Assembly (NCBI GenBank): GCA_025642065.1
Contig: JAODUP010000221.1
Span: forward strand, 186,001-250,000
DNA from: Paralvinella palmiformis
Taxonomy: Eukaryota > Annelida > Polychaeta > Terebellida > Alvinellidae
Direction of reading: 5' to 3'
Length of the DNA stretch: 64,000 nt
Positions 1-14,978 of the stretch are shown piece by piece. The notes beneath the pieces are model-generated. The model searched no databases and was not told the DNA's origin. It worked only from the letters and a program-made list of their open reading frames with translations. Every line of letters begins with the position of its first letter. Position 1 is the first letter of the stretch. The translations under genes were made by a program, and so were the position numbers.

Positions 1-487
1 TATTGTCATAGATACCTATGTTTGATGTATAACAAAGAGATGAAAAATTTTACTGGAAAGACAAACAGATAGAAACTCGGACAAACAACAGCTTCTAAGA
101 TAAATCTGTTGTTACTTGTAACGAAGATCTGATGCTGAGCTGTTTTCTTTAATAAACATAATCCCTCTCTGATAAATAATTTTTGGCAACACCAGGCTTA
201 AGAATTTTCTGCGGATTTCTGATGTAAATGAAAATTTTTGTGATTTGTGTAAATCCGTCCAGAAAATGAAAATTGCGGGGATGGAACAAAGGAGGGTGTA
301 ACCCCTCCCTCACACACACACACGAGTTTTTTGGCATTATACATTCTCAGGCCTACAGCATGAATACTGCCAAATAAAGACGCCTTAAAATACATAGGAA
401 TATAAATACAGGCAGAATGGAAACATGATATTAGAGTGTTTGGGGGATCTAATACATACAACTGACTTTTTTCATCGGGTGATTCGG

Positions 488-674
488 TGCGCCTCCGTCG
501 TCTAGCGGTAGCGTGTTGGAACACAGTCACTACCACCTGTATTCGAATCTTGGCGTGCGCATATCTGAAGATTGTTTCGTCTTTGCCTCATTACCTTTGG
601 AGGTCGCTCGGCCCATTTAGCCTACATACCTTGTGCAAAAGTGGCGTAAAACATCAATCATCATCACCATCATT
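488..674 (+). mobile_element. tRNA-derived SINE, family A
   Basis: The head has polymerase III boxes (A: GTCTAGCGGTAGCGTG; B: ATTCGAATCTTGG), the body has CATTACCTTTGGAGGTCGCT, and the tail ends AAAACATCAATCATCATC. A near-perfect target duplication (TCAT[C/T]GGGTGATTC) flanks it at about 472-485 and 670-683. Confidence 0.85.
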
Positions 675-900
675 GGGTGATTCTAGTCAAATCAGATAAA
701 TGTGAATAAGATAATAACAGATAATTTATTAATGGTTGTCCATCAAAATGGTTTCTCATCTTTCGAGAGATAGTAATTTTGTTATTTAATTTGGTTGGAT
801 ATGTAATGAGAAACCAATTTAAAATTTGGTAGCCGTCTCAGTCTCGGGGCAATATTTAAATAATAAAAATATGAAGACTATATTAATTGTTCATTAGTAT

Positions 901-1059
901 GAAGTGCAGTTGGCCACATATCTATAGCACCTGAGTTCAAACCCCGGCCAGGCTATATCAGAAGGGTGTTTTCATCTTTCACTTCACCTCATTACCTTTG
1001 GAGGTTGCTCGGCCCATTTGTCTACCTTGTGCACAAAAGTGGCCGTAAAACATAAAGTT
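901..1059 (+). mobile_element. SINE family A, diverged copy
   Basis: It has a degenerate box B (GAGTTCAAACCCCGG), the family body CATTACCTTTGGAGGTTGCT and the tail GTGGCCGTAAAACAT. The head is eroded, so this is an older copy. Confidence 0.75.
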
Positions 1060-2102
1060 GATTCGTATAAAGTCTTACTTTAACTACTAATCTCTTGAAA
1101 TTAAATATAAATATGTCACTTATAATGAACTTTGGTATCAAGTGTAATATTGAAATGGATTCTCCAATCAATTGATTAAGACAATTGTTAATTGGCAGGT
1201 TTATGGGGAGGTGTATTTAAAGGTGATAGACAAATTAGTTTTGAATTTGGTATAAAGTGAGTCATGTCAAATAAAATATTTAGTTGATATCACCTTCAAA
1301 TTCTTGTATTCCTTGCTCTGTGTACTGTTAAAAGACCAAGATGTACCCATCATCTTAATGTGTACCTCACACGATGGCATCCTTTTCGTGTGTCATGACA
1401 CTAACCTGGGGCCAAACAAAATTCAGATAAGCTTTTATATTATTTGCAAAGAATCTGACACAAGCAATTTTTACTGGTTATGGAGTTAAACAAATATGTA
1501 TTGGACATAGTGGCATAATTGAATGGAAAAAGAATTGTTCTGGTGAATGGAATGTGAAGAAAAGAATAGAAAGTAACTGATCATAGCATTTGGTAAACGA
1601 TGGTATATCATGTGAAGTGAAATAGAAAATAGATCAAGATATGTTAACAATTTTTAATATAAATAAGTGGCGTTGTTACAAATATTTTAGTCCCACTGTG
1701 GGTTTTGACCTGAAGTTGAATGTCACTCTGTCCTATCATTGAATTAAAAGTGGAAAGTTATCTGATATATTAAAACCCTCGGGCAATAAGACAAAACTCG
1801 GGGGGGGGGTTGTCCCATCTTGTTGTACTGCATCGCCCTCTTGGTGTAGATGGTGGTGGGGTGGGAGGTTGGGGTGATTAAGTAAGAGACACCCGGTTAA
1901 GTAAACATTTACACATTAGTTTGTTTTCTTGTCGCAGATCATGAAATTTAAAACAAATCCCTGAATGTATGTAATAAATATGCGCTGACATATTAATAGT
2001 TAACTTATAAATGATGCAGTAATTATTTGGCACCTAATCCATTGTTAATACCAATGATGTAATATTTATGTGATACACGTTAACACATGTCCGCTACTAT
2101 AG

Positions 2103-2140
<38 letters not shown>

Positions 2141-2579
2141 CTACTCCTTGTAAATGTATAGAAATGTACTAATTTAATGGCCCCCATTTGTTTCCTGTAA
2201 ATGCATGCCCGGCTAACATTCCATTGTCACAAATCCAATATACCCATTAATTATAGTATTTATACAATGGTGTCTGTCATGTTTTAGCTGGTGGGCGTGG
2301 TTTTGTTAAAATATCCTATATTGATTGGTCGGCATTGATTCTTGTATCTTACCAGCTGTTGTTGTTGTATATATAGCTCTGGCCGTTATTTGATTGGACG
2401 GAGAGAGTGTCTAGTTTGGGATGACTAAATCGTCTGTTTTTTGTTGTTGTTGTTCTACACCCGAGACATAGTTCTCGTCGTACTTGATATGCCGTCATCT
2501 TTGCTTCAGTGTTTATACTGACGGCTATTTGGAGATTAAGTTTTCTACTGGCCTTCAAGATCCATCCGGCCGTACGTTT

Positions 2580-2633
2580 ATCGATATATAATCAACTAGA
2601 GCATCGATATATATAATCAACTAGAGCATCGAT
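2580..2633. repeat. Short tandem duplication (about 26 bp x 2)
   Basis: TAATCAACTAGAGCATCGAT occurs twice in succession, with ATCGATATATA between. Confidence 0.9.
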
Positions 2634-2901
2634 TGATGTAAAAGTGGCACATAGTTTGATGTGATTACGCTGCCATAACACAAATTGAGGACAACAACGT
2701 AATATTATGTGCGCGGTTGATTACCTGGGATTAACCCAGTTATTGACGATCTGTCAAAATGGAGTCGTTGTAGTTCTTTACTGTTGTTTATCACATTAGC
2801 CACTCACATAAATTTACATTGAAGGTATAGTCACATATCCAGCCTGTACATCTATCGTACTTCATTTCTGATAACGTCACAACAGGATTGGTGTGCGAGC
2901 G

Positions 2902-4083
2902 ATGAATCCCAACCGACGTTTTGTAACATCGATAACTCTGGATGACAATTTCAGTCAGGATCGAGGTGATATTAGCGTTAGAACTGATCCAATGAGCGAG
3001 TTCATGGAACGTGTCATCGTTCCCGACGAAGGATCTGGTAATAATATCGCTGATAATATACAGCATCAATCTTACGACACCGGCGTCGGTGCACATCGGA
3101 TAGTGGGAGATAGAAGCGACGATGACGTTTATAGAACAAAGTTTTGGCCTAGAATTGGCAGTCCAATCAAAGTTGGAAATACGCCGAAGGAATGTTATAA
3201 CAGTGATAAAATTGGTACTGGATCAGCGCTCAAACTACCAGCTTATCTACAACATAGTGTTGATGTGGCGACATCTGGTGGTGACACCGATCAGATTTGT
3301 CCAATACAAGAATTTAGGAAACGGAACATGGACAGCAAACTTGGTCATATAGATCAGGTCTTACTCAGCTGCGATGACCTACCGTCTACAAATGAAATGA
3401 TAACAAGTCATAGCACGTCAGATGGTAGTCCTGGCTCAGAGAACACAGCTGGCAACCGTGTAGTAAAACCGATTATAAGGATTTTGTCAAATGATCTTAA
3501 CGATCGCGTATGTCATAATAATTCTACGAAGTGGAGTGATTGTGAAGTGAATGGGTTTCGTTTTCTTTGTGATAGCATACCGTCTGACATTGTCTCCAAT
3601 TCTGGATATATCTGGTTAAATTATCCCGAATCAAACCCATCAAGAGATGTTGATTTGATGTCACTCTCTGCGGACTCATCTTCTAAGGATGATGACGCAG
3701 TAGCAGGTAGGATGTCTCTCCAGCAAGATAATGTTCCACATCAACACGATGGTAAGATCCTGATGGGGACATCACCTGACTACACTCATAAAACATCACT
3801 TCCAGCACTGCTATCACGCGATTGGTCCGTGTCAGAGTCACGTGACTATCCTCAAATTCGACCACCTGACCTTCTGAATGACTTGAAATGTGGTTGTCCT
3901 GAAATAACTTATCATCGGTCAAGATGCCACAGAATTACATGGCCTCCATTTCAGCCAATTAAAGAAGTGGACGAAAGTGATGATGATGATGATGATGATG
4001 ATGATGACGACGACATCGATGATACTGATGGACTGATTGATGAGGTTTTTGAAGAGAGAGTTTTGATAGATGATATTAATCAG
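2902..4083 (+). CDS. ARHGAP20: Exon 1: acidic, serine/aspartate-rich N-terminus (394 codons)
   Basis: This is the longest open stretch in the window. The first ATG after the in-frame stop at 2872-2874 is at 2902, so I start there rather than at the upstream GTG at 2893. The protein is rich in Ser, Asp, Asn and Pro with no recognisable fold. It contains a run of 12 Asp at residues 360-371, encoded by nine GAT then three GAC codons. The donor CAG|GTAGGG at 4084 ends the exon in phase 0, which matches the phase-0 start of exon 2. If that donor is not used, the frame continues to a stop at 4156-4158 and would make a 418-residue protein of its own. No homologue is recognised. Membership in the DH-PH gene rests on strand, order and phase, and is less certain than the DH and PH exons. 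Confidence 0.65.
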
Positions 4084-4322
4084 GTAGGGAAAGTGGGTAA
4101 TATTTATGCCTCATGTAATAGACATTTGTACTTCCCAGATCTTGACGTTTACTCTTGAAATTCACTCATCTTAGAGGAACATGAAGGTTACTATGGTTTG
4201 CTAATGTCCCATCTCTCATATATATTTTCCTAGTAAACTTCCATAATTCATTCAAATACGTTATCTCATAGTTTAGAAGAAAAGATGGTTATACAAAGAA
4301 CTATGATTTAATATTTTGCCTG

Positions 4323-4365
<43 letters not shown>

Positions 4366-6235
4366 AGTATTTAAACCTTAGTACAGTTCATCTTAAAACC
4401 TTATGGTCTTGCTCAATGGTTGAGCTTTAAATGGAGCTTTATTTGTATATGGCCATACTGTACCAAAGTGTGTGTGAGTGTGCGTGCGTGTGTGCAACTG
4501 GTGTACCTTTTTCACTCCAGTTATCTGATTTTTGCCATAAAGTAGCTCCACAGACTTTTATCCCCGACTGGAGTGACAGCAACTAATATGGCTCCTTCAC
4601 TCCACTGGAAAAATTGTTCAGAACCGACAGATTTGAATAGCCTTTGATGACAATAAAACGTAAAGATAAATTATGTTGATTCTGTTATGTTAATTTTGGC
4701 CAGTATTCAAATTGAGGCCTGTACAATTGATATCACACTACAATAGATTTTGGCCTAATTATTTCATTTTCAAAAGCGTGGTTTAAGACCCATTTAGTAA
4801 ATAATATCCTAAGTGAACTGGCACCTAATATAACTGAAGCACTCACTCATATGTCTATTGATTATTATGATATACATGGAAATGGATTCATAATAAGAAT
4901 ATAGAATTTAATTTGCATATTTTCACAACTTTTTAGATTAAAATTAGAATATTTAATATTTTATGGACTCACCAAAAATTAAATAAAAACATCATCGGTG
5001 TGAGGACACCAAAGTTTAAAAAAAGGGATGTGGTTGATATGTATTTAATTGATATAAGTTTTATATATGCTATTCTCAAAGGATTGTTTTAGCTGTCACA
5101 CGTGACTTAAGTTAGTTGACACTATTCTGTTGGATGTCATAGTGGAGCATTGAAGTCTCCATGAAGATGTAAAACGTCTTCATGTTAAGGGAATTATTTA
5201 AGCTTGATGTTGTTGTTTTTCTGCTCTCTTGGGGTAGCAGATGGTCTGTATCAGCTTACAGCAGACTTTTTTTTGTCATACACCCAACCAATGCACTTAT
5301 ATCAGTAATTTCCTAAACAGCACCTTTGTTCAAAGATCGGGTTAGGACACTCCAGTAATGCAGTGGTTAGAGTGTCCAGGTTGTGGGTTCGAATCTGGCT
5401 TGATACCTGTGTTTGTGAGATGTGTCCCCCAAGAGGCGTAACCAGTGCTGAGAGGCTAAAGAAGCCAGTCAACCATAAATAGGTCTAGATTTCTAAGATA
5501 ATTGTAGAAGATAAATTCTCCTGTTGTAGTCCTAGACTTTAGCCACCCAGCTGTGCAGCCGTGTTTTGCTCGGCCAGTTTTCTATATAAAAAACTCGGCC
5601 AGTTTAACCATGCCGGGGCCGTGCACGGAATTCTACTACTTTTTTTCTGCGCACCCTGTTTTTTTCTTCTTTTTGCCCCAAAACCTTAATTTCTGGCCTC
5701 TCAGGTGGTAGTTGGTGGGGGAGCGGTGAACAAGATATTTTTGTTGTTGATAGAAATCAAACAAACAAGAAAACAGAGAAACCACTTGAAGAATATCATG
5801 ATTACTGTTAAATTAGCTAATTATGAAGGCCTATGATGATATAACAACAATAATAACAACAACAACAATGATTACTACTATGATTATTGATTTATTTAAT
5901 AATAACAATCTATCTATTATTATCCATTATTATAATAGTAATGATTAATATAAAAATAAAATAACCATCCTGAGCTATAATAGTAAAATATGGTTGTTGC
6001 GACGGTTTATCCATTATCCAGTGAGGTCCATCACTGAGTTAGACTCCTACATCAGACATGTTCCTACACACTCCTTTACAGAATATGTTACCTATATTAG
6101 CATATTGATACATGGCTGGCCACATTCCATAAACATAAAACAAGTAGATGTACATCTGAATAAGTGAGTAGACAGCACAACTCGGTTGTAGTTTGTATGT
6201 TGCTGCTGTTGTTGTTATTCAGAAAGGATTGTTCC

Positions 6236-6279
<44 letters not shown>

Positions 6280-6953
6280 GTACATGCCTAGGTGTTTGTG
6301 TACTACATACCCAGACATTGTGTCCAGCATATCTGAGTTTACGCTGCATGCCCTGACAGACGTGTATAATCTTGTCATTTCTCTAACAAATGCACCTATT
6401 TTGTGATATATATATAAAGGTTCGGTTTAATTTGGTTGTTCTATGTTCTGTCTCACAGTTTTGGTTGTTTTGTGTTGTTCTTTCTAGTTTGACAGTGTTC
6501 TATATCATTCACTGGTTCTGTTGTTCCAGCGCCGAACCAACTATTTAGAGAGGTTTTCTTAACAATGTTAGCCCAATTATAGATACACACACTCAGTAGG
6601 TGTTCCAGTCTATTGTGTTGTTATTCTGGGATAATTGATTCCCGGTGTCTCATAACACAATAGACAGTGCTGCCCCCTGTCGTGTTACCTAAATATGATA
6701 GTCCACTCCTCCTGGGAGACAATAGGCCTGTGAAGATTGCATGCATCAACTGTCTAACATATTAGTGTCACATACAAACTGTGTTCGGTAGCTGGACAGT
6801 GTTTGTTCCTCCTCCAGCATAATTATGTCAGCAGGTCACAAAGAAATGAGATGAGTGGATAAATATGGTGTTCCAGAAGTGTTGATCAGTGATGTAGATT
6901 GTACTATGGTTGGGTTATTTACTGGTATCCCATGGCTAGAACAGAGCTATACA

Positions 6954-6985
<32 letters not shown>

Positions 6986-7647
6986 TGTTTATATTGTACT
7001 AATTGTTCTTAGTGGGTGGTGTGCCTACTCAGGTTTAATTCTGACTGGGTACATGTACGGGTATGGGTACATGTACGGATTTTGTTTAAGACACAAGTGT
7101 AAATTGTAGGCCAAGACATGGCCTATAATAATTCATGTACCCATTTTTCCACACATGATAACTCTATTTGACCAGTTTAAACATAATGATATTGATATTT
7201 AGTACATTTGGTAGGCTAAATGGGTCAGTGTTTAAATGAGGTTAGGTGAAAGGTGAAACATGCTTCATACATTATAAGCCCAGCTGGGGCCAACTGTGCC
7301 ACCAATTAGGCCAGGAAGAGGTCCACTGCTTGCAAAGAACTGTTACCTGAAATCTGAAGTGATGTGACCAACCAATATTAATATCTTCTAGTTATAGTAA
7401 AGGGAGTGACATCAGATCCTGTATTTAATTAATGTTGTTTAAATCATTCTGGTGAAACGACTTGAAGTGTAGAAATCATGGGCATTATTTTAACAGTATT
7501 ATAAAAATAAGTGTTATATATGTCTTGGTTGAAATGACACATAATGATTGTTATGGATGTCCAGTATATGTCAGTCACACGCACGCACACCACGGGCCAG
7601 CACACACCCACACACACGCATGCATATATATATATATATATATATGC

Positions 7648-7692
<45 letters not shown>

Positions 7693-7723
7693 GTATATTA
7701 TTATGTATATATATATATATATA

Positions 7724-7774
<51 letters not shown>

Positions 7775-7790
7775 CTACCTCTCTCTCTCT

Positions 7791-7831
<41 letters not shown>

Positions 7832-8759
7832 CAACAGAGGGGGGAGGGGGAGAATCACAGCTTTAGATACTACACTAATTTTTAAGTATGAGTCATTTAT
7901 TATCTAATCTGATCATCTCTGTGGTCCACCTGGTAGCTAGGTTTATCACCACCTGAGTTCAAGTCTCAGGGTGGGCATGTCTGAAGGGTGTTTCATCTTT
8001 CACTTTGCCCCATTACATTTGGCCCATTTAAGTTACCATTTGGGCAATAATGGCCGTAAACATCAATCATCAATCAGTCGTCATTATCTAATCAGACACT
8101 GAATGCTGCTATGATATATTTTATCAATCATAATATAATGTGAAGAACACTATAATCATAATCATGATAATGAGTTATGATAGGTCTGTCTCATCCTCTT
8201 TATCGTCTTGTTAGACTGCTGGTGTGTGGATCATGACGACGACAACTAATTCATATTTGTCATATTGTGACAATCAGTGTCGGTTTGCCTGAGGGATAGG
8301 AAACGTTACAGTTATATAATTAGGTGTTAGATATCTTCACCTGTTCTGTGCCTAATGTTGACACCTCAAAGCTAGCTGCCTTATCACTGACAAACTAGCC
8401 TTGGCTTCTTATATGAAGCTAACCTTGTCTTTATAATGTATGGATACCTTGCTGCCGTAAGTTACCAACGGTAGGACACACACACCTCTCTGGTACAAGT
8501 AAGCCTCTGACTCAGTTGACTGGTACAGCGGCAGTTAAAGTCACCTACTGCAACAAAGCGCCTTAGACAAGATGTTTTATGGCTTTTGTCAATAGCTGGT
8601 GATGCTGGCTAGCTGACTGTTAAGTAATGATTTAAACACTGATATATCTGTAGCAGGGTGACAGTGGTCTGTATTTATTTCTAAATGGGATGGGCTTCTG
8701 ATGCTCCAATTGTAGATGACATCTTCTTTAGGTAAGAACTATTATCAGTATTACTAATC

Positions 8760-8796
<37 letters not shown>

Positions 8797-11700
8797 TCTA
8801 GTTTCATATTAATAGATATACGTGCGTCTTATATGGTAACGCACTCGCGCTCAAGCATAAATACACGCACACACACATCTATCTGGATAATATGGTGATA
8901 AGGAGACTTGTACATTATTAATTTTCCAAAATGATATGATAATGTGGTACTGGGTCACGGTGACTCAACAGTAGTGTACCCAGATCGTAATACAAGAACA
9001 CTCCGCTTTCTGAAGGTTCCATCAACTAATCTCTCCTAGAGATCACCTGTCCTGTGATGTTGATTGGCTACTTACAGGTGATGATGTTTTTTGTATGGCG
9101 TTGATTATCATAGATGATACACTAGATGTGATCTAAACAAGAAAACTATGTTAAACATCACATTTAACTCATCAGATGATGCTGATATCTTATCTCAGGT
9201 TATCTAATAGATTCCTAACTAAATTTCCCAGCTTAGACAGTTGAAACACGTCAGCAGGTTAAATTTTGGAATGATGGAGTATAAATCGGATTTGACTGTC
9301 TCAAGTTGTCTTTTCTTTACCGCAGTTTCATATTTCTACTGATACTTAGGAAATTAAAAATAAATTAATATTTCAAAACAGTATAATTATGGCAAATTAA
9401 AAAAAAATCGTCTAACGCGTTTTAGACTAAATATTTTATATATCCAGTCAGCTTATTAAAGTAATCAAAAAGGACAAACAACTTGTATGTTCTCCTGTTG
9501 TTCATGATTTCAAATGAAAATTTTCATACCTAGAATGCTTGCTTCTGTTAGTTCAGTACCCAATCAACTCTCATTTTCATGACGTCTCATTCTCCAGTGT
9601 GAAAAGGAAATCTTCCTTTATACGCAGAGACAGTCCTAACATCCGTAAACATCCAGGGCTCCGTGTAAGGTATATCATAAAATCATGCATAACCGAGCCT
9701 ATCTTTTAGAGTTTGGTGTCAGATGACATCACACAAAACAAATGTTTGAAAGAAAAACACAAATTGTCACTGGAATGTTCACAGGGATCCGATATAATTC
9801 ACGAAACTTCCAACCTTTCAACGATTTTAATAAATCAAGAACTATAACCATCACTGAAGTTAACCGAATAAATTACACGTTATTCGTAATCAAAAACAAA
9901 TATCATAATTAATGTAAACGGCTTCCTCAGACTTGACACACAGATACTGCTTTTATCTGGAACCTAACTTTGAGCCACAAACAAGTTCCCGTTGTTGCAA
10001 TCAAATAGTTATAGTTTTATGCCCCAAATAAACAAGTTAATTTTATGGTTTATTTCTATGTTTATTTTTTATAAAACTTTATGTAATTCACAGCATTAAG
10101 TCTCATTGAAGTATTCATAATCGTTTTTTTTTTTTTTTAATTTTCTGAATAAAGAAGACAAAAAGCAACCCGGAAAAGCAGTATTTTAGGCTCTTTCTTT
10201 CAAGCCTCATTGGTGATGACGCCTTCGTGATTAAATGGAAATGTTCCAACTGGAACATTTCCAAAAAAAAAATTTTTAATTTTTTAAGGAAGGTTTTTCA
10301 ATGGAAAAAAATTAAAAGAAATTAGGACTTTAAAAATTTCTAGGGATCAAGGAAAAATAAAGAAAGGGAAAAGTCCTTAAAAATTAAAAAAAAAAAATTG
10401 AAATTTTTAAATTTTCCTCTTTTAAAAGAACGGGGCGCTTTTTTTTCATTTAGTTTTTTTTTCCAAAAATTTTTTTGGATAAAAAATCATTAAAAAATTA
10501 GCTGAATAAAAATAGGTACATAGTAAAATATGCTATGGAATATAGATAGGCTGAAAGCAAATTTTAATATATTAAAAAAAAAAAAAATGAATATGGGAAA
10601 AAAAAGGTTCAGAGAAAATTAAGCAAAAATTTTTTGGAGTTTTTTAATTTGATTTTTTTCAAAATCTTTTTTAAAAAGGGGTTTTAAATTTAAAATTTTT
10701 TTTAATTCCCTTTAAATTTTAGTGAGTAGAAGATGGCACCGCAGTGTACATGTCCACATACCAGAGATAATTAGTACTTAAACCTTGGTTCGGTTCATCA
10801 CTCAATACCTTATGGCATTACTCAGCGGTTGAGCTATAAACTTCAGCTTTAAAATTTTTTATTAAATGGCCATACTGTACCAAAGTGTGTGTGGGTGTGT
10901 GTGTGGTGTGTACCTGATATGCTGCGAATTGTTTATTTATATAATTATATAATAAAATATGTGGCTATCACCTACCGTTAGTTTGAGGCCAGTGCTAATA
11001 ACAACATCGCGAACATCATATAAAGGAGTTAATATTTACACAAACGTCAGTGACTCAGTAGGCGGTTATCTGTAGAAGAAAGTATCCCAAATATTGTCTA
11101 AGTCTATTAGCTTCCGGCCGTGTATATAACTATTGGTGTTTTGATAGAGATGTAATAGTTGGGCTATTTGGTAATACATTGTTTAAGAGATAAATAGAAA
11201 GAACTTAGAAGATGATGAAACTAGCTTAATATGATGATTATGGCTCTCAGCAGTTGAGCTGACTCTCTCTCTCTCTCTCTGTGCGTGCGTGCGTGCGTGT
11301 CAGTCAGTGATGAACAACTAAAACTATCTCCTGTGTCATCACTGCGACAGGGCAGACGTACAGAAAGATGGAGTCAAAATATCTGGAGGGCAGTCACCGC
11401 CGGTCACCAGGTCCTATTTGGTGACGGTGGTATATGTGATGGTGTAGCTGCTCAGAGTCTCTTTAACAGCCGAACGTTTTGTATTTAAATCAACAATATT
11501 ACCTTACTTATAATGGTCTGTGTGACCAGTCAGTCATCAGGTCTGGGAGAGAGATATAGACAGAGAGACGTACATGGTCCTTTAAAGTCTAGATGTTTTT
11601 AGATATAAATCTGCAGTGTGCAGCCTTTATACTCCAGCTGTCTGAGGCGGGCGTGCCATTTGAAAACTTGATGAAACGTCATACTCTGGAAATATGTTCT

Positions 11701-14564
11701 ACAAATGTGGATTTTGGCTGTGAGCTAGTGCCAGCGTGTTGGTGGTCAACGACACTCTAGCTTGGTGTCTAATATGGCTAATTGTTTGAGTTTATTGTGG
11801 CTGTAATCTAAGGAATACCGTGATGTTGTATGACAATACTAATGTATGGTATAATGTCACAGATCTCTATGTTGTGGAAGTGTTTAGTGTTGTCATCATT
11901 TTTTTCCGGATGTTTTTTATGGTGTATTATTGTGAATTAACACAGTTAGAAATGTCAGCTAAAAGGTAATTAGCTTTCTCTCTCACTCTCTGTCTCATTC
12001 TCTGAGAAATATCTCATATACCCGGTTCTTTATATAATGATAATACTATGGCTGCTTTGATAGTGCATTTAAGTTAGGCATTTCATTGCATTCCAAACGT
12101 TCCGATTTAAGTTCACATCCAATCTGTGTTTCTGGGATGTTTCTCTAGAAAGTTGTCTCTCAGCAGTGTATGTCTCAGGTGTGTCTAAATTTGTCAAGGT
12201 TAAACAAACGTCACTTATTCCATCACTTTATTTAGGATAGAAACAAAATGTCAATGTTAGGTGTAATTTTTATTAACAAAGTTACATGTCCACATTAAAA
12301 TAAAACAGAATGACTCCTGAGTCTACTGACTGTGTGTCCGTCAATTACAGATCATTGAAAACAATAATATATGAAGTATTTAAGTTGTTTAACTAAATAC
12401 CATCATTCCTTTTATAATACAACTATTAGTTATAATACTATAGATAGACTGCTGTTTTTGTATATAAACAGTTTGTGTGTGTGTTTGTGGGGAGGGGGGG
12501 GAGATCCTGACTTATTTTGCACCGTGAAATTGTTTTCATCCTGATTCTGCATTGTACCAAATAAGCCATCCAGTCTGTGAAATTAACCAACCAATCACCA
12601 TAAGCCTTACAATTTGGCCGTCACCGGTAAACAACTGAATGTTTACTAGTAACACCTTCTATTGTTGTCCTACGGGTAGTCAGTGTGTGACGTTTCTTTG
12701 ACCTTTGATGGTGGTGACTGGAGAAACATCTTGGATACCTGCAACCAAACAAAATATAACATGTCAACAATTGTTTTCCCCCATATCTTACGTCCTCAGA
12801 CTGTACAAATGGGCGCCTCCCTGGTCTAGCGGTAGCGTGCTGGACCACAGATCACTACCACCCGTGTTCGAATCCCGTCGTGGGCATATCTGAAGGTTGT
12901 TTCGTCTTTCGCTTCGTCTCATTACCTTTGGAGGTCGCTCGGCCCATTTAGACTACCATGTGCACAAAAGTGGCCGTAAAACATCAATCATCATCCTCAG
13001 ACTGTACAAAAACATTACACACGTGGAAATTAAATGATGGCTTTGAAAGTTTTGGCACACCAATTGTTACTTGTAAAGGTTAGCATCAGTTATGGATTTC
13101 TAACTGGATCTTTCTGACACTCTCTTGTGCTCAAACCAATCAACTTTCTACTACATGGATCATTGCTAACCTAAGAGGTTGCGTCTATTTATTCAGCTAA
13201 CTTATTTTATTTCCTTAAACACGAGTATATTAATAAAAATGCAGATTTAATCAACATCTTTCCTACAATTTAGTTTGAAATACTGAAGATTGGATATCAT
13301 TTACCTAAAAATGCAACTTATTTAAATTTTTCAACAGTTAGATGATGATACACTGTAATATCATCCGACATCTTGTCATTTTCATTCATAATTTCTGATG
13401 ACTTTGTTGATGACAGTTGACTAACTGTAGTATCCCATTTCCTCCAAAGAAGGTACAGATAGAGTCACTTCTTAATTAATGTCTACCTTTTGTACAATTG
13501 TTTTTATATATATTATGTAAATTATTATCAGGTATCCAACTTGTTAAAGATTTTTTATTTAAGATTTTGTATTCAATTGTCAAACTTTATCTTACATATT
13601 ATACAATACTATGGAAGGAGTGCTATTTAAAAGTAAATTAATTAACAAAAATTACTATTAGAACCCTTCAGATTGTCTTTAGAGAGTCTTTTAAACAATA
13701 TAACCTAACATAGGCCACTTTGTTTACTACTGTAATCATATTGTTTACATAAATATACGGTACACTGCCTCGGGGTAAATCTGGTGTTTTTGTCATTATT
13801 CTCCTAATAATATAATATTATTGTTGATGTTGTTATTATTATTATTATTATTATTTGTATAATAAGTTAGTTTTTGTTGTTGAGTAACCTTTTTATTTAG
13901 TTTACATTTTACTGTACATCTGCCGTTGTTGTGAATAAAGTCAGTCATAGAACGTCATTCAAGGGAAATGTGATACAGAAAGCCATCAAAGGAAAACATT
14001 CTCTCTCTCTCTCTCTCTCTCTAGACAGTGTTTGGAGCTCATGTCTTTGTTTGTGGGGAGGGGGTCTCTGAGGAGTCACCCACTAAGCCATATGTCTAGG
14101 GCCTATGACCACTGCTCACCCTTGATAACTAATCTCACATCACTGTCCCTCTGTGTGGGGGGGGGGAGGCTCGAGAGAGGAGAGAGAGAGAGAGAGAGAG
14201 CGAAATTTGAGATATTCATCATGTAATTCTGTTGCTGTAGGTTAGTACTGGTGTACTAGGATGTTATCATGACAATGGTTACTGTAGGGGTGACGGTGAT
14301 GACGTTTTTGTTTGTGTATCTAACAGTATGTATCTAGTCGAGGGTCTTAAATGTCAAGGTTATTTATTACCCTAACTGTAAGGACCTGACTTCACCTTGG
14401 ACATTATGATTATTGTTGTCATAAAGTAGGACATTTATTTCTTTGCTGCTTCTAACTGATAAGTATTGATGACTGTAATACCAAGGTCATTGTTATCACT
14501 GAGGTCATCATTTTCTTATGAGCTGTCAACAAACAGGTTTCATCTGAACTCTGAAATATGCTTG

Positions 14565-14638
<74 letters not shown>

Positions 14639-14926
14639 AAGGCGCGTGCACACACATACACACCAGTATTTATTGTTTCTATTACAGTGTGAGAGTATTT
14701 AACACTTCAAATCTCCATACTTTAGATTGAGTCCCCACATCATCTGTATTTGTAGGATGTTTATAGGTCAGTTAATTGACCACTCTTTATAACAAGGAAT
14801 TGAAAAACCTACATTACTGTATAATGATCAACATGACTGTGTATGATAATAATATTATAATAATAATAATATGTCTCTATTGCGGAAATATACATTCCGG
14901 CTATAACACACAAACACACACGCACG

Positions 14927-14978
<52 letters not shown>

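Larger units (their letters stand above)
1..2901. other. Upstream region, no gene recognised
   Basis: No convincing coding exon is seen. It holds two SINE copies (487-674 and about 901-1059), a (TA)n run at 2105-2139 and a short tandem duplication at 2580-2633. A TATA-like string (GTATATATAGCTC) lies at about 2367-2379, some 525 bp before the ATG at 2902, but no initiator or transcript evidence supports it as the promoter. Confidence 0.6.

Noticed and set aside
2791..3096. 101-codon frame on the minus strand
   Set aside because: It is the antisense shadow of exon 1.
7444..7866. Open frames of 109 and 134 codons
   Set aside because: They are translations of compound TA/CA/CT repeats.
12810..12880. 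Possible tRNA genes at the SINE heads
   Set aside because: Box A and B are present, but the acceptor stem does not close and the head continues into a shared SINE body with target duplications.
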